A DNA stretch of 64,000 bases from Raphanus sativus (GCF_000801105.2 NC_079514.1:18764293-18828292), one strand, 5' to 3'; shown: positions 1 to 9,911, counted from the first letter of the stretch. Program-made: numbers and translations. Notes: generated by a model not told the origin, from the letters alone.

Positions 1-199
1 AGTGTTTTAAAAAAACTTAACACAATAATAAGTATATATTTTGATTAAAAGTATTTGACATATATAAATATTTTGATGTTTGATTTAACTATTTAAAAAC
101 ATAAATAATAATTTATTATACTGGTTTTAGATTAATAAGACATAAACTAATAAGTATTTATAAGAAATTTATGCCCGCATGTGCGGACAAAACACCTAG
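1..199 (+). mobile_element. 3' tail of a Helitron, cut by the window edge
   Basis: AT-rich sequence ending in a perfect short hairpin (ccgca-tg-tgcgg, 175-186), a short spacer, and CTAG at 196-199 followed by T. A GC hairpin about 10 nt before CTRR, with insertion next to T, is the standard Helitron 3' terminus. The 5' end lies outside the window, so length and content are unknown. Confidence 0.6.
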
Positions 200-712
200 T
201 ATCTATAGTAATAAAGTTGACTATACTCTCTCCATATTCAGCCACGTCTCCTCCCTTCCTATGTCCAAAACTCGCCACGTGTCGACCAATTAACCCTCCT
301 TTTTGTTTCTCTCCTTTCCCCACTCTCTCGTCTTCTTTTATTTAATCAATGATTTGCGATTTGGACGTGAGCTGAAGTGGGGTGAATGATATTCCTAGGC
401 CCAAGTTCAATTTCTGAGGCCCGATAGGTCTAACGTTAGCGTCTCCAGTTATCATCTTCTCGACCATGTCGCCTCCTTCTTCTTCCTCTCTTTTGGTTTC
501 TGTAACGTTAGTTTCAGACCTATTCAATACCATCTTCAATTCTGTCATTATGCTCCGCCCACCTCTCTTCCCTCTCTGTCATTTAATCTCAATTAGAGCG
601 GCCTGTGTAACCGACTGGAGGTTCACCTATAAATAAGGGTTATTGGGTAAATGGAGATTCACACAATCGACAACGCTTGGTTATCTGCAAAACAGCCGCG
701 TAACCTTCAAAA
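200..712. other. Spacer with promoter-like end upstream of RPA-like copy 1
   Basis: No convincing gene. A 68-codon minus-strand open frame (342-548) resembles nothing I recognise. A TATA box (tataaata, 628-635) lies about 80 bases before the ATG of the RPA-like pseudogene and probably served as its core promoter. Confidence 0.4.
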
Positions 713-1137
713 ATGGCGTCTTCCTATGTTCTTCTCGGCAACCTGAGAGCTGGCGTTGCTCAAACACGGCGGAGGTGCGTCTCCTGAGGTTCTGGGAAGC
801 TAGGAACGTTCGTAAGAACAATGAGCTTATGAGTGTGGACCTGCTTCTCCTCGATGAACATGTAATCCCGACAGTATTGTTTTTATTTTTTAATCTCATT
901 ATTTCTTATTACTGAGTCTCTAAATGTTTCTTGTCACAGTCAACGCTAATCCACGGGAGCATCAACTCCACTCGCGTTGACACTTTCCGGGGAAGGCTCA
1001 ATGAAGGGTCGCTCTATTCTCTCAGTGGGTTCGACGTCGCTAGAAGTAACCCAAAATTCAGGCTCTCTGACTCTCCGGTCTCCATCCGCTTCGGTGATGG
1101 AACTTCTTTCGAAGCAAACCCTGACTGTGTCGTCTAG
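713..1137 (+). pseudogene. RPA1-like / DUF223 OB-fold gene, copy 1 (frameshifted, truncated)
   Basis: The sequence resembles the large crucifer family of replication protein A 70-kDa-like (DUF223) proteins, whose N-terminal OB fold binds single-stranded DNA. Exon 1 (713-861) begins MASSYVLLGNLRAG, then needs a one-base shift to reach the family block VRLLRFWEARNVRK and LMSVDLLLLDEH. An intron follows (862-939, GT...AG). Exon 2 (940-1137) reads STLIHGSINSTRVDTFRG, then YSLSGFDVARSNPKFRLSD and SPVSIRFGDGTSFEA before a stop. The later OB folds are absent because a Gypsy-like element starts directly after it. Plant Helitrons often carry RPA-like genes, so this copy may itself be element-borne. 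The frameshift and truncation make it non-functional. Confidence 0.75.
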
Positions 1138-1149
1138 GTCGCCAAGAGG

Positions 1150-1616
1150 GACCAAGAGGGACCTTCTCAAGCTGGCTGGATAGATAGAAGAATCAATGGA
1201 CCGGCTTGATGTGAGATGGATTGAGATGGAAGGTTTTGATGAAGATGATGATGAGATGATTATATCCGGTTGTATTGAGACTTGCAAAACACCAATGGAG
1301 GATGGGAAACCACAAATGGTCGTCTAACCAACTTGCTATCTCAGTGGATGAATGATGGCGTGATGATGGAGTATGGATTCAAGCTGCTTGTTCGAATAAA
1401 CAACTCAGCAAGAACAAAGAGATGGAGATGGATAGAGAGTAGACTGAATCCCTCAATCTGATGGATCGAAAGTCGCCACAAACTCTATGGAATGGAGTTT
1501 GATAAGACAATTGCTTGGCTGCTGCTTCTCACACACAATCAAGACTTGATAAGGGTTTCTTTGCAAAGGCAAAAGAAAAACAAATACTTTTCATATAATT
1601 CGTGGGTGTCTTTACA
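1150..1616 (-). repeat. 3' LTR of the Gypsy-like element
   Basis: Positions 1151-1478 match 5501-5828 almost base for base. This copy continues a further 138 bases to about 1616 (ending ...tctttaca), giving the part of the LTR missing on the right. The boundary with the internal region is inferred from the TG...CA rule. Confidence 0.7.
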
Positions 1617-1623
1617 ATGTAGA

Positions 1624-2556
1624 CTAAACAGAGCTTATATAATGCTCAGGAGTAAATAAAATAAAAGGAAACAAAACAAAGCAAAGCAAGAAGATATCAA
1701 AACTAGCCGTTAGAGATGATGGAGGGATTTGGCTAAAAGAGGGGAACTTGCTGATTGTCTTGAGTCTTGATAGTTTAGGCATGTAATGATGAGTCTTAGG
1801 AGTGTCCAGATTCGTCCAGTAAGCCTCCATGACTCCAAGGAAATAAGGAAAGAGCTGTTGGAGCTTGTTGACCAAAGATGTGCATAAATCCAAATAAGGT
1901 AACTTGTTCCATCTGATCCTCCACTTGATACTCTGCATTTTGAATGCTCCAATAATGTCTTCAGTCTTCTCTGGTTTGTGTAGAATGTCTCCTGGTCTCC
2001 ATATCTTGGTTTGGTATTGATCAAACCAAATAATTGTCCAAGTTTCCATATTTAGCTCCGGTTTGGTTTGAGTGGTTTCTTCAAGGATCCGCCTGATCCA
2101 GTGTGTGCTGGTGCTTCTTAATGGGTTGTGGAGTGCTTCTAGAAGTAGCACAAAGTCTCCTGGGCGCCAGCATTGAGTTTGAGATATTATATGCTCTTGA
2201 TCTTCTAAATAAGGCAAGTCGGGCCTCCTTTGACTTGAAAATAGCATAACTTCCAAACCATTAATCCTTTTGATATGAAACCAATTCGCTGCGTGCTCTT
2301 GTTGACTGTAGAATCCAAGAAAATTGGTTTCGTGACAAAATTCCTCCTGGTTGATGAGATATGGCATTTTTAGTGCACATATGTACTGGTTGGCGCCATG
2401 GTTAGTTGAGCAGGGTGTTGGGTTGACCTCTGGTTCAGCTACTGGTTTGATGGCCTCATCATTCCCTCCCCCTTGTAAAAGTTTTGACCTCAAAACTGGA
2501 TAACCTGATACACCACAATAGAGCAAGTCAGGTTTCATTCTCTTTTGGGATTCCAA
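1624..2556 (-). CDS. Second ORF of the Gypsy-like element, unknown function
   Basis: A 310-codon open frame directly downstream of gag, separated by 4 bases, on the same strand. It has no protease or polymerase motif that I recognise. It contains two WRPGD blocks about 80 residues apart (QCWRPGDFVLLLEAL and IWRPGDILHKPEK), suggesting a duplicated unit, and a hydrophobic C-terminal stretch (FDIFLLCFVLFPFILFTP) that could be a membrane segment or simple LTR-proximal read-through. WRPGD-containing reading frames are, to my recollection, common in Brassicaceae Gypsy-type sequences, but their role is unknown. It could be a degenerate remnant kept open by chance, though its length argues otherwise. 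Confidence 0.45.
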   Translation of the reverse strand: MESQKRMKPDLLYCGVSGYPVLRSKLLQGGGNDEAIKPVAEPEVNPTPCSTNHGANQYICALKMPYLINQEEFCHETNFLGFYSQQEHAANWFHIKRINGLEVMLFSSQRRPDLPYLEDQEHIISQTQCWRPGDFVLLLEALHNPLRSTSTHWIRRILEETTQTKPELNMETWTIIWFDQYQTKIWRPGDILHKPEKTEDIIGAFKMQSIKWRIRWNKLPYLDLCTSLVNKLQQLFPYFLGVMEAYWTNLDTPKTHHYMPKLSRLKTISKFPSFSQIPPSSLTASFDIFLLCFVLFPFILFTPEHYISSV

Positions 2557-2560
2557 AGCC

Positions 2561-4627
2561 TTACCTTGATATTGTTTTGGTTTGGGGATGGGTTTTGCAT
2601 CTGGTGGCTCCTCTTTGAAAGGATGAGAAATGTTTGATCACGCCTCTGTACTGGACATTGACATTGTATCTCTTCTGAGGTTGATGGTACTTCACACTTT
2701 TGGTAGTCTTATAGTTGACCATCTTTGGGACTGATTCTCCAAGCAATAAAAGAGTATCCGGTGGGATTTCTTTAAAGCTTTCTTCTTTGCAACCTGAAAA
2801 ATTCTCAACATTCTGGACAAAGACTAAATGAATTATATCTGATAGTGAAGTCTGATAAACAGAATGTCTTAGGGCCGGAGTTACCATAGGTGCTTCAGCA
2901 TGATGAAGAATTAAATTCTTCTTTGGACAACTTTGGATTGATGGCTGCCTTTCTTGCACCTTTTTACCTAGGCTGGTATGAACATCTTCTTGTCTTATAC
3001 CTGGATCAAAACTTTCTGGCAAAGACAAGTGAATCATATCTGGATAATAAAATTTCATAAGAATTTTAAGATCATAGAAATTTTCCTTGTTGATGCTGAA
3101 TTTAAATGGCATTGGTTCAGCATCTCCTTGAACTGATTTCTGGAAAGCATCTATTGAAATCATGGCTAAGGCATCTTGTGGCAAAACTTCATCACGGTTT
3201 GGAATGCCTTTTTCTTTGCTTATACCTGGGTCAAAACATCTTGGCAAAGACAAGTATATTATACCAAAGTAAAGAAATTTATAAACTGATGAAAACAAAG
3301 AACAAAGAACCTTAATTTCAGCTGTGGCAGCAAGAAATTCTCTTGCTTTGTTTGGTTTGTTCTCACCTTGGTCTCCTGTACCTATTTCACTTCCTCTTGG
3401 ACAAGACAAGTATATTAATCTTATCATGGAGTTAATATTATCATTCTTATCTAGAGTGAAATTTACCTCAGGTTTTAGCACTTGAACAAACTTTTGTTCA
3501 GATTTCAGGTTCCACTCATTGTGTGGCTCATGAGTGAACTTGTGGTCTGTTTCTTCCTTTGACACTTCAGTAAGCATAGAGCTTTCATTTGTTTTCTCTG
3601 GGTCATGAACAAACACATCAGTACCAGTATCTAAAGGTGGTGTTAGGCACTTACCTTGGTAGGATATTCTCATCACTGGTTTTGCTTCTTTAAGCATCTT
3701 AGACTGCATTGTGTCTTGAACTCTCATCTGGTTTATAACATGGATTGCGCATGTTGTCTCTTCTTTCATGGACTCCTCAAGTCCTGTTACAACACCTTTT
3801 GACAAAGACAAGTGCATCATAACAGTGGTAGATGAATTATAAACCAATTGATCAAGTGTAGGACTTACCTTAGCCTTTGTTTGAACACTTGCTTGATCTG
3901 GTTTTCTATCTATTTTGCACAATGTGCTTTGGCTGAGAACTTTCTTCTTCTCCATGGTCATTGGCACGCCATTCTTTTGGCTTGAACAATAAGTAGATTG
4001 ATGTCTCTGTTTTGGCTGAGAGATTACTTGTGGAAGCATGTCTCTTTGACCTTCTTGTGGTACTACTCTTGTTGCCTCTTGTGAGCCACGGTTTGGATAC
4101 CTTCTAGGGTATTGTTCCCTGATTTGAGAATTGGTAAACTCTGGTGCGAACTCATCTCTCATGGCTTCCTTAAGATCTCTCCAAGTGGTGATAGTTGGCT
4201 CCTTGAACAACCATCTTTCATCTTGTTCTTTTATCCACCATTTGAAAGCAACATCTCTGAGCTGGTCAATAGCAAAAGCTAACCTCTCTTTCTTCAGGAT
4301 GTTGTTGTAGTAGAACCACTCATCCAAGTTTCTCTCCCACTCTAGGTAGCTTCTTCTTCCTGAAAATGTATAAATTTGAGATTTCTTAGCAGATCCATAA
4401 TCAGAATAAGAATGGATAATATGGCTTTGAGTTTTAGAAGTTTGATGTGGGATGATCAGTGAAGGGTCTGGTGGCTTTGGTTCCACATATCCAGCTCTTG
4501 GTGTATCTCCAACTCTATGTCTTCCTTCTGGTCGTGCAGGACCAGACTTTTCCAGCTGGGTCATCCGATCTCCCATGGTCTGTATGGCTTTCATAAGCTG
4601 ATTCAAGATGATCTGGTCTGGCTCCAT
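2561..4627 (-). CDS. Gag-like protein of the Gypsy-like element
   Basis: A 688-codon frame. The N-terminal third carries a retrotransposon gag (capsid) fold signature: YLEWERNLDEWFYYNN, ERLAFAIDQLRDVAFKWW and TWRDLKEAMRDEFAPE, roughly residues 95-170, followed by a basic stretch. Gag builds the virus-like particle that packages element RNA. The remaining two thirds is unusual: loosely repeated units centred on a (M/Y)IHLSLPxxFDPGI-type motif occur several times, as if one module had been amplified. There is no CCHC zinc knuckle and no protease. The frame is uninterrupted, so the protein could still have been made when the element was active. The start is the first ATG after the leader. Confidence 0.65.
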   Translation of the reverse strand: MEPDQIILNQLMKAIQTMGDRMTQLEKSGPARPEGRHRVGDTPRAGYVEPKPPDPSLIIPHQTSKTQSHIIHSYSDYGSAKKSQIYTFSGRRSYLEWERNLDEWFYYNNILKKERLAFAIDQLRDVAFKWWIKEQDERWLFKEPTITTWRDLKEAMRDEFAPEFTNSQIREQYPRRYPNRGSQEATRVVPQEGQRDMLPQVISQPKQRHQSTYCSSQKNGVPMTMEKKKVLSQSTLCKIDRKPDQASVQTKAKVSPTLDQLVYNSSTTVMMHLSLSKGVVTGLEESMKEETTCAIHVINQMRVQDTMQSKMLKEAKPVMRISYQGKCLTPPLDTGTDVFVHDPEKTNESSMLTEVSKEETDHKFTHEPHNEWNLKSEQKFVQVLKPEVNFTLDKNDNINSMIRLIYLSCPRGSEIGTGDQGENKPNKAREFLAATAEIKVLCSLFSSVYKFLYFGIIYLSLPRCFDPGISKEKGIPNRDEVLPQDALAMISIDAFQKSVQGDAEPMPFKFSINKENFYDLKILMKFYYPDMIHLSLPESFDPGIRQEDVHTSLGKKVQERQPSIQSCPKKNLILHHAEAPMVTPALRHSVYQTSLSDIIHLVFVQNVENFSGCKEESFKEIPPDTLLLLGESVPKMVNYKTTKSVKYHQPQKRYNVNVQYRGVIKHFSSFQRGATRCKTHPQTKTISR

Positions 4628-5475
4628 TAATTTTCCTGAAAATATCCTTTCTCAAAGATCAAGTATATTAAAAGGGAAATGGTTGGATGAATTAACTCAG
4701 AACAGAAATGAAACTATATGCTATGCAATAAATCAGAACAATGAAATTATGAAAACTATATGATATGCAACAAGTAGCTATGATATAAAATGCAATTACT
4801 AAAATGATATGATATGCAAATGATATGGATGAAACTATAAACTATGATGCAAGATATGGCAAGTCTAAATTGAAATACTCATGATATGAATTTTTTTTTT
4901 TTTAAATGATATGGATATCTAAATGAAAGATTCTTTTTGAAATTTTTTTTTTTGAAAACAATGATGCACGAAATGAATGCAATTATACAGGAAATAATTC
5001 AAATACAATGAAACAAATATGGAAATATGAATGCAAATGAATTTTTTTTTTTTTTTAACTTTTCTTTTGGAAAATGGAAATGCAATCAATCTTAAAAATG
5101 GTAAGAGGAGCTGGGGAATGAATGCAAACAAGAAACACAATTTTTTTGAACTTTTCTTAGATTAAACAACTTGAAATCGTCCCCTACTTCAAACTCTTTT
5201 TGGTTTTTCAATTTAAAATGAACAAGAACACAAAAAACCGATAAAAATGCAACAAACAGAAATGAACAAGTATCAAACTCTTTTTTTTTTTTGGAGTTTT
5301 CTTTTATGAGAATCAAATAAACAGAAGCAAGACTAGAAACACTTTTTTATGGTTTTAAATTTTCTGGAAATCAAATAACAAGAACAGAAATAAAACAAAA
5401 CTTCTTTTTTTTTTTTTTTTAAAGGAAATGAAACAATCTATGAAAAGGAAAGAGATAACCTGATAGGAGCTTTTA
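4628..5475 (-). other. Leader of the Gypsy-like element
   Basis: Between gag and the primer-binding site lies about 850 bp of AT-rich non-coding sequence with several runs of 10-15 T on the plus strand and recurring atgatatg(c/g)aa words. The small frames here are low-complexity artefacts. It would be the 5' untranslated leader of the genomic RNA. Confidence 0.55.
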
Positions 5476-5487
5476 GCTCTGATACCA
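5476..5487 (-). promoter_or_regulatory. tRNA primer-binding site (initiator Met)
   Basis: On the minus strand this reads TGGTATCAGAGC, the complement of the plant initiator methionine tRNA 3' end, three bases inside the LTR. It fixes the element's orientation and the LTR boundary at 5491. Confidence 0.85.
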
Positions 5488-5490
5488 AAA

Positions 5491-5828
5491 TGATAGAGGC
5501 ACCAAGAGGGACCTTCTCAAGCTGGCTGGATAGATAGAAGAATCAATGGACCGGCTTGATGTGAGATGGATTGAGATGGAAGGCTTTGATGAAGATGATG
5601 ATGAGATGATTATATCCGGTTGTATTGAGACTTGCAAAACACCAATGGAGGATGGGAAACCACAAATGGTCGTCTAACCAACTTGCTATCTCAGTGGATG
5701 AATGATGGCGTGATGATGGAGTATGGATTCAAGCTGCTTGTTCGAATAAACAACTCAGCAAGAACAAAGAGATGGAGATGGATAGAGAGTAGACTGAATC
5801 CCTCAATCTGATGGATCGAAAGTCGCCA
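5491..5828 (-). repeat. Truncated 5' LTR of the Gypsy-like element
   Basis: Starts with TG (tgatagaggcaccaag) next to the primer-binding site and matches the left LTR up to aaagtcgcca, where it stops. The last 138 bases of the LTR, where the upstream promoter would lie, are missing. Confidence 0.75.
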
Positions 5829-5882
5829 TGGTTAGTTGAGCAGGGTGTTGGGTTGACCTCTGGTTCAGCTACTGGTTTGATG
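5829..5882 (-). repeat. Stray copy of an internal segment fused to the broken LTR
   Basis: These 54 bases duplicate 2399-2452 of the element's own ORF2 in the same orientation. The switch occurs at the shared word cgcca, present both in the LTR (before caaactc) and in the internal site (before tggttag), which suggests a microhomology-mediated join or template switch. Confidence 0.7.
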
Positions 5883-6349
5883 GTCATTGACCTCTGGTCC
5901 AAAGAGAAGCATCTATTATATTAGGCCGCCACGTCGTCTAGGTGGAGAAGGAAAAAAGTACACGTGGCGCCTCTATTTTTCCATTAAGTTGCTTTCTCGC
6001 TGAATGTTGTTCAATTTGACTTTTCCATGTTAACCCTTACATTACATGCTTGATCCAGAAATATTGTGAGCCTGAGGCCTAAAACTAATTATTGTTGACG
6101 ATACAATTTCTTCTTTTTAAGCTATGAAGCATAACTTACGTCAGATCATCTTCTCTCCCCCCCCCCCAAATTAAGTCGACAGAGTAACTCCTAGGACAAT
6201 GAATTCATCTCTCCTCTACTATTAAGATTCATTGAATCCCCTACCAATTCAAGGACAAGGACTATAAATGTGTTGTATCGATGTCTAACAAATTCTCAAA
6301 CCTTCTTATAATCAAAAACTGATAAAATCTAAAACAACCGCTTCCACCT
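5883..6349. other. Spacer upstream of RPA-like copy 2
   Basis: No gene seen. It contains a C run (about 6159-6168) and a possible TATA box (ctataaatg, near 6261) about 85 bases before the ATG of the next RPA-like pseudogene. Confidence 0.4.
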
Positions 6350-6387
6350 ATGGCGAGTACTAAGCTCCAATTCTTTGGATTTGAAGG

Positions 6388-6944
6388 TGTAAAACCTAAA
6401 ACACAGATTTATATCAAAGAACACGTTTGATTCTTCCAAACAAAATTGTTTTATTAGAAATCTTTTAAACAGAGAACACCTGTTTCTGTCTAATCAGAAT
6501 TACGCGTTTTCACACACACATGAATCGCAACTGACCAATCTCTAATCTCCTAAACAATCAATCTAAGATCTCTCACGTTCTCTCTTAATAACAGACTTTG
6601 CAGAAACGTTTTTTGTAATCTCTCAAAGCATAATCTTAACATCCTATGCTAGAACTCCTTTTATAGCCTAAGAAGTTCCTAAACCTAGTTGTTATTTCCT
6701 TATCTTAAATTTCCTTATTACTATGACTCACATATTAATTTCCTTAATCCACCTGATTTTTCATTATATTTAAACTCCTTGATGTAATTTCCTTATTCTG
6801 TTGTCACGTCATCACAACCAGAAGCGTTCTCTTAACGTTCTCGAAATCCAACGCCTAAGTCTTGATGTTGTAACTTTTTGTTCAACCTCAGTGTAACTTT
6901 GTGTTCAACCTCAAAATCCTGCTTCAACAAATCTGGTCTTAACA
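6388..6944 (-). repeat. 3' LTR of the gag-only Copia element
   Basis: On the plus strand it runs from tgtaaaaccta to tggtcttaaca. It is preceded by target duplication gaagg and followed by the polypurine tract complement (atcttcccctttt, from 6945). Confidence 0.9.
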
Positions 6945-7146
6945 ATCTTCCCCTTTTTATGTGAGTATGTCAACCAAGCCACTTTCATCAATAGCAACCA
7001 ATACCAAATAAAAATATATGACTCCAGCCATTAGAAAAGAGGTTTCATGCTCCCACTCAAGGTGTTCTGCTCCCCCTCAGCTACTGAGTAAACTTCAAAT
7101 TTCTCCCCCTGCTTGTGTGCATACTTACTTAAAAACATAGACCAGA

Positions 7147-9279
7147 TCAAACCAGCTCTTTTAAACGTGATATGGTTTCTAATTTTTCTCCTTTTTCACC
7201 ATCTTCAAACATGACTTTCTCTCTACTTTTCTGAACTTGTCCCAACTGATCTGAGTTGCAGATTACTTCAAAATCATCTTCATTGTAGTCTCTGTCATCC
7301 TTTGAATACAAAACAGATTTAGCTATCCAAACTTTTCCATAGTACATTGGTTCAATGAAGCAATTATTCTGATTCCAGGCTTGTCGAATATTGTTAATCC
7401 GTTCATAACAATATCTAGCAATATGTCCTCTTCTGCCACACGAGTAACACTCTCTGCCGAATCTCTGATTCTTAACCCAACGGTTTGTTTCAGCCACCTT
7501 GCACGTTTTTTGTGTCTGTTGAACCTCATTTTGAGCCTTAACAACAACACATGGTTTTGCATTCATCAAGTTGTCAACTTTGTTTATATTTGCTTCAACC
7601 TGTACATCTCTTTTTGTTTCTGCAGCACGAACATGCACATAACGAACAGATTCAACAAGACCAGACTCAGCACGAACAAAATTTGTCAATCCCGTCTGAC
7701 TTTGAATATCAACTACTTGATTTGTCACTCTGTTTTCTTTGTATCCAAGCCCCCAATTCTGTTTTGCAGGCTGTCCCATGGCAAGGAGAGTGTCCAAGTC
7801 TTTTGTTCCTGAGCTCAGCATCCTGATTTTCTTGTTGTTATCTCTTAAACTAAGTTCAAGACTTTTGTTCTTTTCTTCTTCCCGTGACAAAAGATCTGAC
7901 AATCTGCTTATCTTTGCTTCCAACTCATGTGTAATTATCTGTTCAGCTTGTGTGTTCTTGTGCAACTCAATTTCCAACCTTGGACATATCGATGTTTCAA
8001 GCTTTGATATCTCAGGCTTTTCCATCTCCAATATATTGATTTGAGCTTCTAGCATTGCCTTATTCTTGAGTAACTTCAGATTCTCATTGCTCAATACGAC
8101 CCAACTGTCATAGAGCTTACGGTATTCCACTTTTGGATCTATTTCTTCATCATCATTAGAATCTGAATCTGAGTTGTCCACATCCTTTTTGCTAACAAAT
8201 GCAACCATATTAAGCATCCCATCTTCATTAACCTCTTCATCGGAATCACTGTCACTGGAACTTGATAGAGCTTTATCACCTCTCTTCTGAAGATTGGGAC
8301 ATTCTGTTTTGATGTGTCCACATCCTTTACATTCACTGCATTTAAGCTCTTTGCGTTTAGTGAGAGGACAGTCTGATTTGTAGTGTCCAACTCCTTCACA
8401 TTCATAGCATTGAACATCACTTCTTCTTCTCGTTTGATTCCTGCCACGCTGTGAATTGGAGCTTCTTCCTTGGCTACTCTCAATTCGTCTTAGTGTGTCT
8501 TCAAAGTTTCGAGCCAGCAAATCAAAACTATGCTCAATTTTCTGATTCAAACTCTCATGTAGCGTCTGTAACCTATCTGTATCTTTCTTAGCAGCAAATT
8601 CAATATCCTTGGCCTTTTTAGGTTGATGCGTAGGTGACTCCATCTCCTCTGCTTTGAGAATGCCAACAAGTTGTGAGAACTTCATCTCATCAGTATTCAT
8701 ACCGACTTTAAGAAGTGCTTTGTAAGATGAAAACTTCTCAGGTAAACACCGAATCAATTTCTTAACTAGCTTCTTTTCCTTGTAACTCTTTCCCAAAACA
8801 ATAGCTTCATTAGCAATAGAAGTCAATTTTGAACTGAAGCTTGTAACTGATTCATCATCATTCATTCTCAAATTCTCAAACTGAGAAGCAAGATAATCCA
8901 ACCTAGTTCTTTTGACATCATCAGTTCCTTCATAGTAGTCAATCAATGTATCCCAAGCCTCTTTAGCCGATACACACCCCTGAACAAGCTTGAATTGATC
9001 AGAATCAATAGCATTGAAGATCTCAGAAATCGCTTTGGAGTTGAGTTTAGAACCTAACTTTTCAGCTGCTGTCCACTCATCTTTGGGTTTAGTTACTAGC
9101 TCACCATCAATCTCGGCTGTGGGTTCTATCCAACCAAGTTCTACAGCTGTCCAGACATCTTCGTTAATCCCTTTAAGCCGTTGTTTCATTCGTACTTTCC
9201 AGTGCCCAAAGTTGTTCTCGTCCAACATCAGAGTTCTTTGAAGAACCAGTAGCTCCTTTGATGCATCCATGTTCAACAC
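7147..9279 (-). CDS. Copia Gag polyprotein with three CCHC zinc knuckles
   Basis: A 710-codon intact frame. The N-terminal half is a Copia-type Gag (UBN2-like): ENNFGHWKVRMKQ, AKEAWDTLIDYYEGT and RLDYLASQFENLRMNDDES. Two adjacent zinc knuckles follow at about residues 290-325 (CYECEGVGHYKSDC and CSECKGCGHIKTEC), then an acidic serine-rich stretch, a coiled-coil-like middle region, the motif MLSSGTKDLDTLLAMG common in Gag of SIRE-like and related Copia elements, and a third knuckle (CYSCGRRGHIARYC) near the C-terminus. Gag packages element RNA into particles. No protease domain follows. The ATG lies about 45 bases from the primer site, and the intact frame suggests the protein was functional at insertion. 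Confidence 0.9.
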   Translation of the reverse strand: MLNMDASKELLVLQRTLMLDENNFGHWKVRMKQRLKGINEDVWTAVELGWIEPTAEIDGELVTKPKDEWTAAEKLGSKLNSKAISEIFNAIDSDQFKLVQGCVSAKEAWDTLIDYYEGTDDVKRTRLDYLASQFENLRMNDDESVTSFSSKLTSIANEAIVLGKSYKEKKLVKKLIRCLPEKFSSYKALLKVGMNTDEMKFSQLVGILKAEEMESPTHQPKKAKDIEFAAKKDTDRLQTLHESLNQKIEHSFDLLARNFEDTLRRIESSQGRSSNSQRGRNQTRRRSDVQCYECEGVGHYKSDCPLTKRKELKCSECKGCGHIKTECPNLQKRGDKALSSSSDSDSDEEVNEDGMLNMVAFVSKKDVDNSDSDSNDDEEIDPKVEYRKLYDSWVVLSNENLKLLKNKAMLEAQINILEMEKPEISKLETSICPRLEIELHKNTQAEQIITHELEAKISRLSDLLSREEEKNKSLELSLRDNNKKIRMLSSGTKDLDTLLAMGQPAKQNWGLGYKENRVTNQVVDIQSQTGLTNFVRAESGLVESVRYVHVRAAETKRDVQVEANINKVDNLMNAKPCVVVKAQNEVQQTQKTCKVAETNRWVKNQRFGRECYSCGRRGHIARYCYERINNIRQAWNQNNCFIEPMYYGKVWIAKSVLYSKDDRDYNEDDFEVICNSDQLGQVQKSREKVMFEDGEKGEKLETISRLKELV

Positions 9280-9324
9280 AGAATCTCAACCTGTGTATAG
9301 ATTAACTAATCTAGGAGGTGACCC

Positions 9325-9336
9325 GCTCTGATACCA
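9325..9336 (-). promoter_or_regulatory. tRNA primer-binding site of the gag-only Copia element
   Basis: Minus strand reads TGGTATCAGAGC, two bases inside the 5' LTR boundary. Same primer tRNA as the neighbouring Gypsy-like element. Confidence 0.9.
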
Positions 9337-9338
9337 AA

Positions 9339-9911
9339 TGTAAAACCTAGAACACAGATTTATATCAAAGAACACGTTTGATTCTTCCAAACAAGACTGT
9401 TTTATTAGAAATCTTTTAAACAGAGAACACTTGTTTCTGTCTAATCAGAATTACGCGCTTTCACATACACATGAATCGCAACTGACCAATCTCTAATCTC
9501 CTAAACAATCAATCTAAGATCTCTCACGTTCTCTCTTAATAACAGACTTTGCAGAAACGTTGTTTTGTAATCTCTCAAAGCATAATCTTAACATCCTATG
9601 CTAGAACTCCTTTTATAGCCTAAGAAGTTCCTAAACCTAGTTGTTATTTCCTTATCTCAAATTTCCTTATTACTATGACTCACATATTAATTTCCTTAAT
9701 CCACCTGATTTTTCATTATCTTTAAACTCCTTGATGTAATTTCCTTATTCTGTTGTCACGTCATCACAACCAGAAGCGTTCTCTTAACGTTCTCGAAATC
9801 CAACGCCTAAGTCTTGATGTTGTAACTGAAGATGTTGTAACTTTCTGTTCAACCTCAGTGTAACTTTGTGTTCAATCTCAAAATCCTGCTTCAACAAATC
9901 TGGTCTTAACA
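9339..9911 (-). repeat. 5' LTR of the gag-only Copia element
   Basis: Partner of 6388-6944. It carries an extra near-duplicate segment around 9826-9841 (gaagatgttgtaac) not present in the other LTR. Target duplication gaagg follows at 9912-9916. Confidence 0.9.

Larger units (their letters stand above)
1141..5882 (-). mobile_element. Non-autonomous Gypsy-like LTR retrotransposon with rearranged ends
   Basis: Reads on the minus strand: 5' LTR (5491-5828), primer-binding site (5476-5487), leader, gag-like ORF (2561-4627), second ORF (1624-2556), 3' LTR (about 1150-1616). The LTR halves are nearly identical over about 330 bp, so the element is fairly young. No reverse transcriptase, integrase or RNase H is visible, so it must have depended on enzymes from another element. 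Both ends are abnormal: the left LTR lacks its expected tgatagaggca start and begins with a doubled ccaagaggga, and the right LTR is cut and fused to an internal fragment. No clean 5-bp target duplication is seen; an 11-bp match (gtcgtctaggt) lies at 1129-1139 and 5933-5943. Confidence 0.75.
6388..9911 (-). mobile_element. Gag-only Copia LTR retrotransposon (TR-GAG type), structurally complete
   Basis: A 3.5-kb element with two LTRs of 557 and 573 bp (TG...CA ends) and perfect 5-bp target duplications gaagg (6383-6387 and 9912-9916). It has an initiator-Met primer site, a polypurine tract and one long gag frame, with no protease, integrase, reverse transcriptase or RNase H. The LTRs differ by about ten substitutions plus a 15-base insertion by eye, so insertion is fairly recent. 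This architecture matches the class called terminal-repeat retrotransposons with a GAG domain, which need polymerase in trans. It lies antisense inside exon 1 of an RPA-like gene. Confidence 0.9.

Noticed and set aside
342..548. Minus-strand 68-codon frame as a small gene
   Set aside because: No recognisable domain, no clear promoter or intron context; kept only as a note in the spacer entry.
5092..5316. Lys/Phe-rich frames in the Gypsy-like leader
   Set aside because: Produced by long A/T runs; low-complexity and no conserved motif.
1129..5943. 11-bp match gtcgtctaggt on both sides of the Gypsy-like element as its target duplication
   Set aside because: Gypsy elements make about 5-bp duplications directly next to the LTR ends; these matches are not at the ends and the ends are rearranged, so it is not proven.
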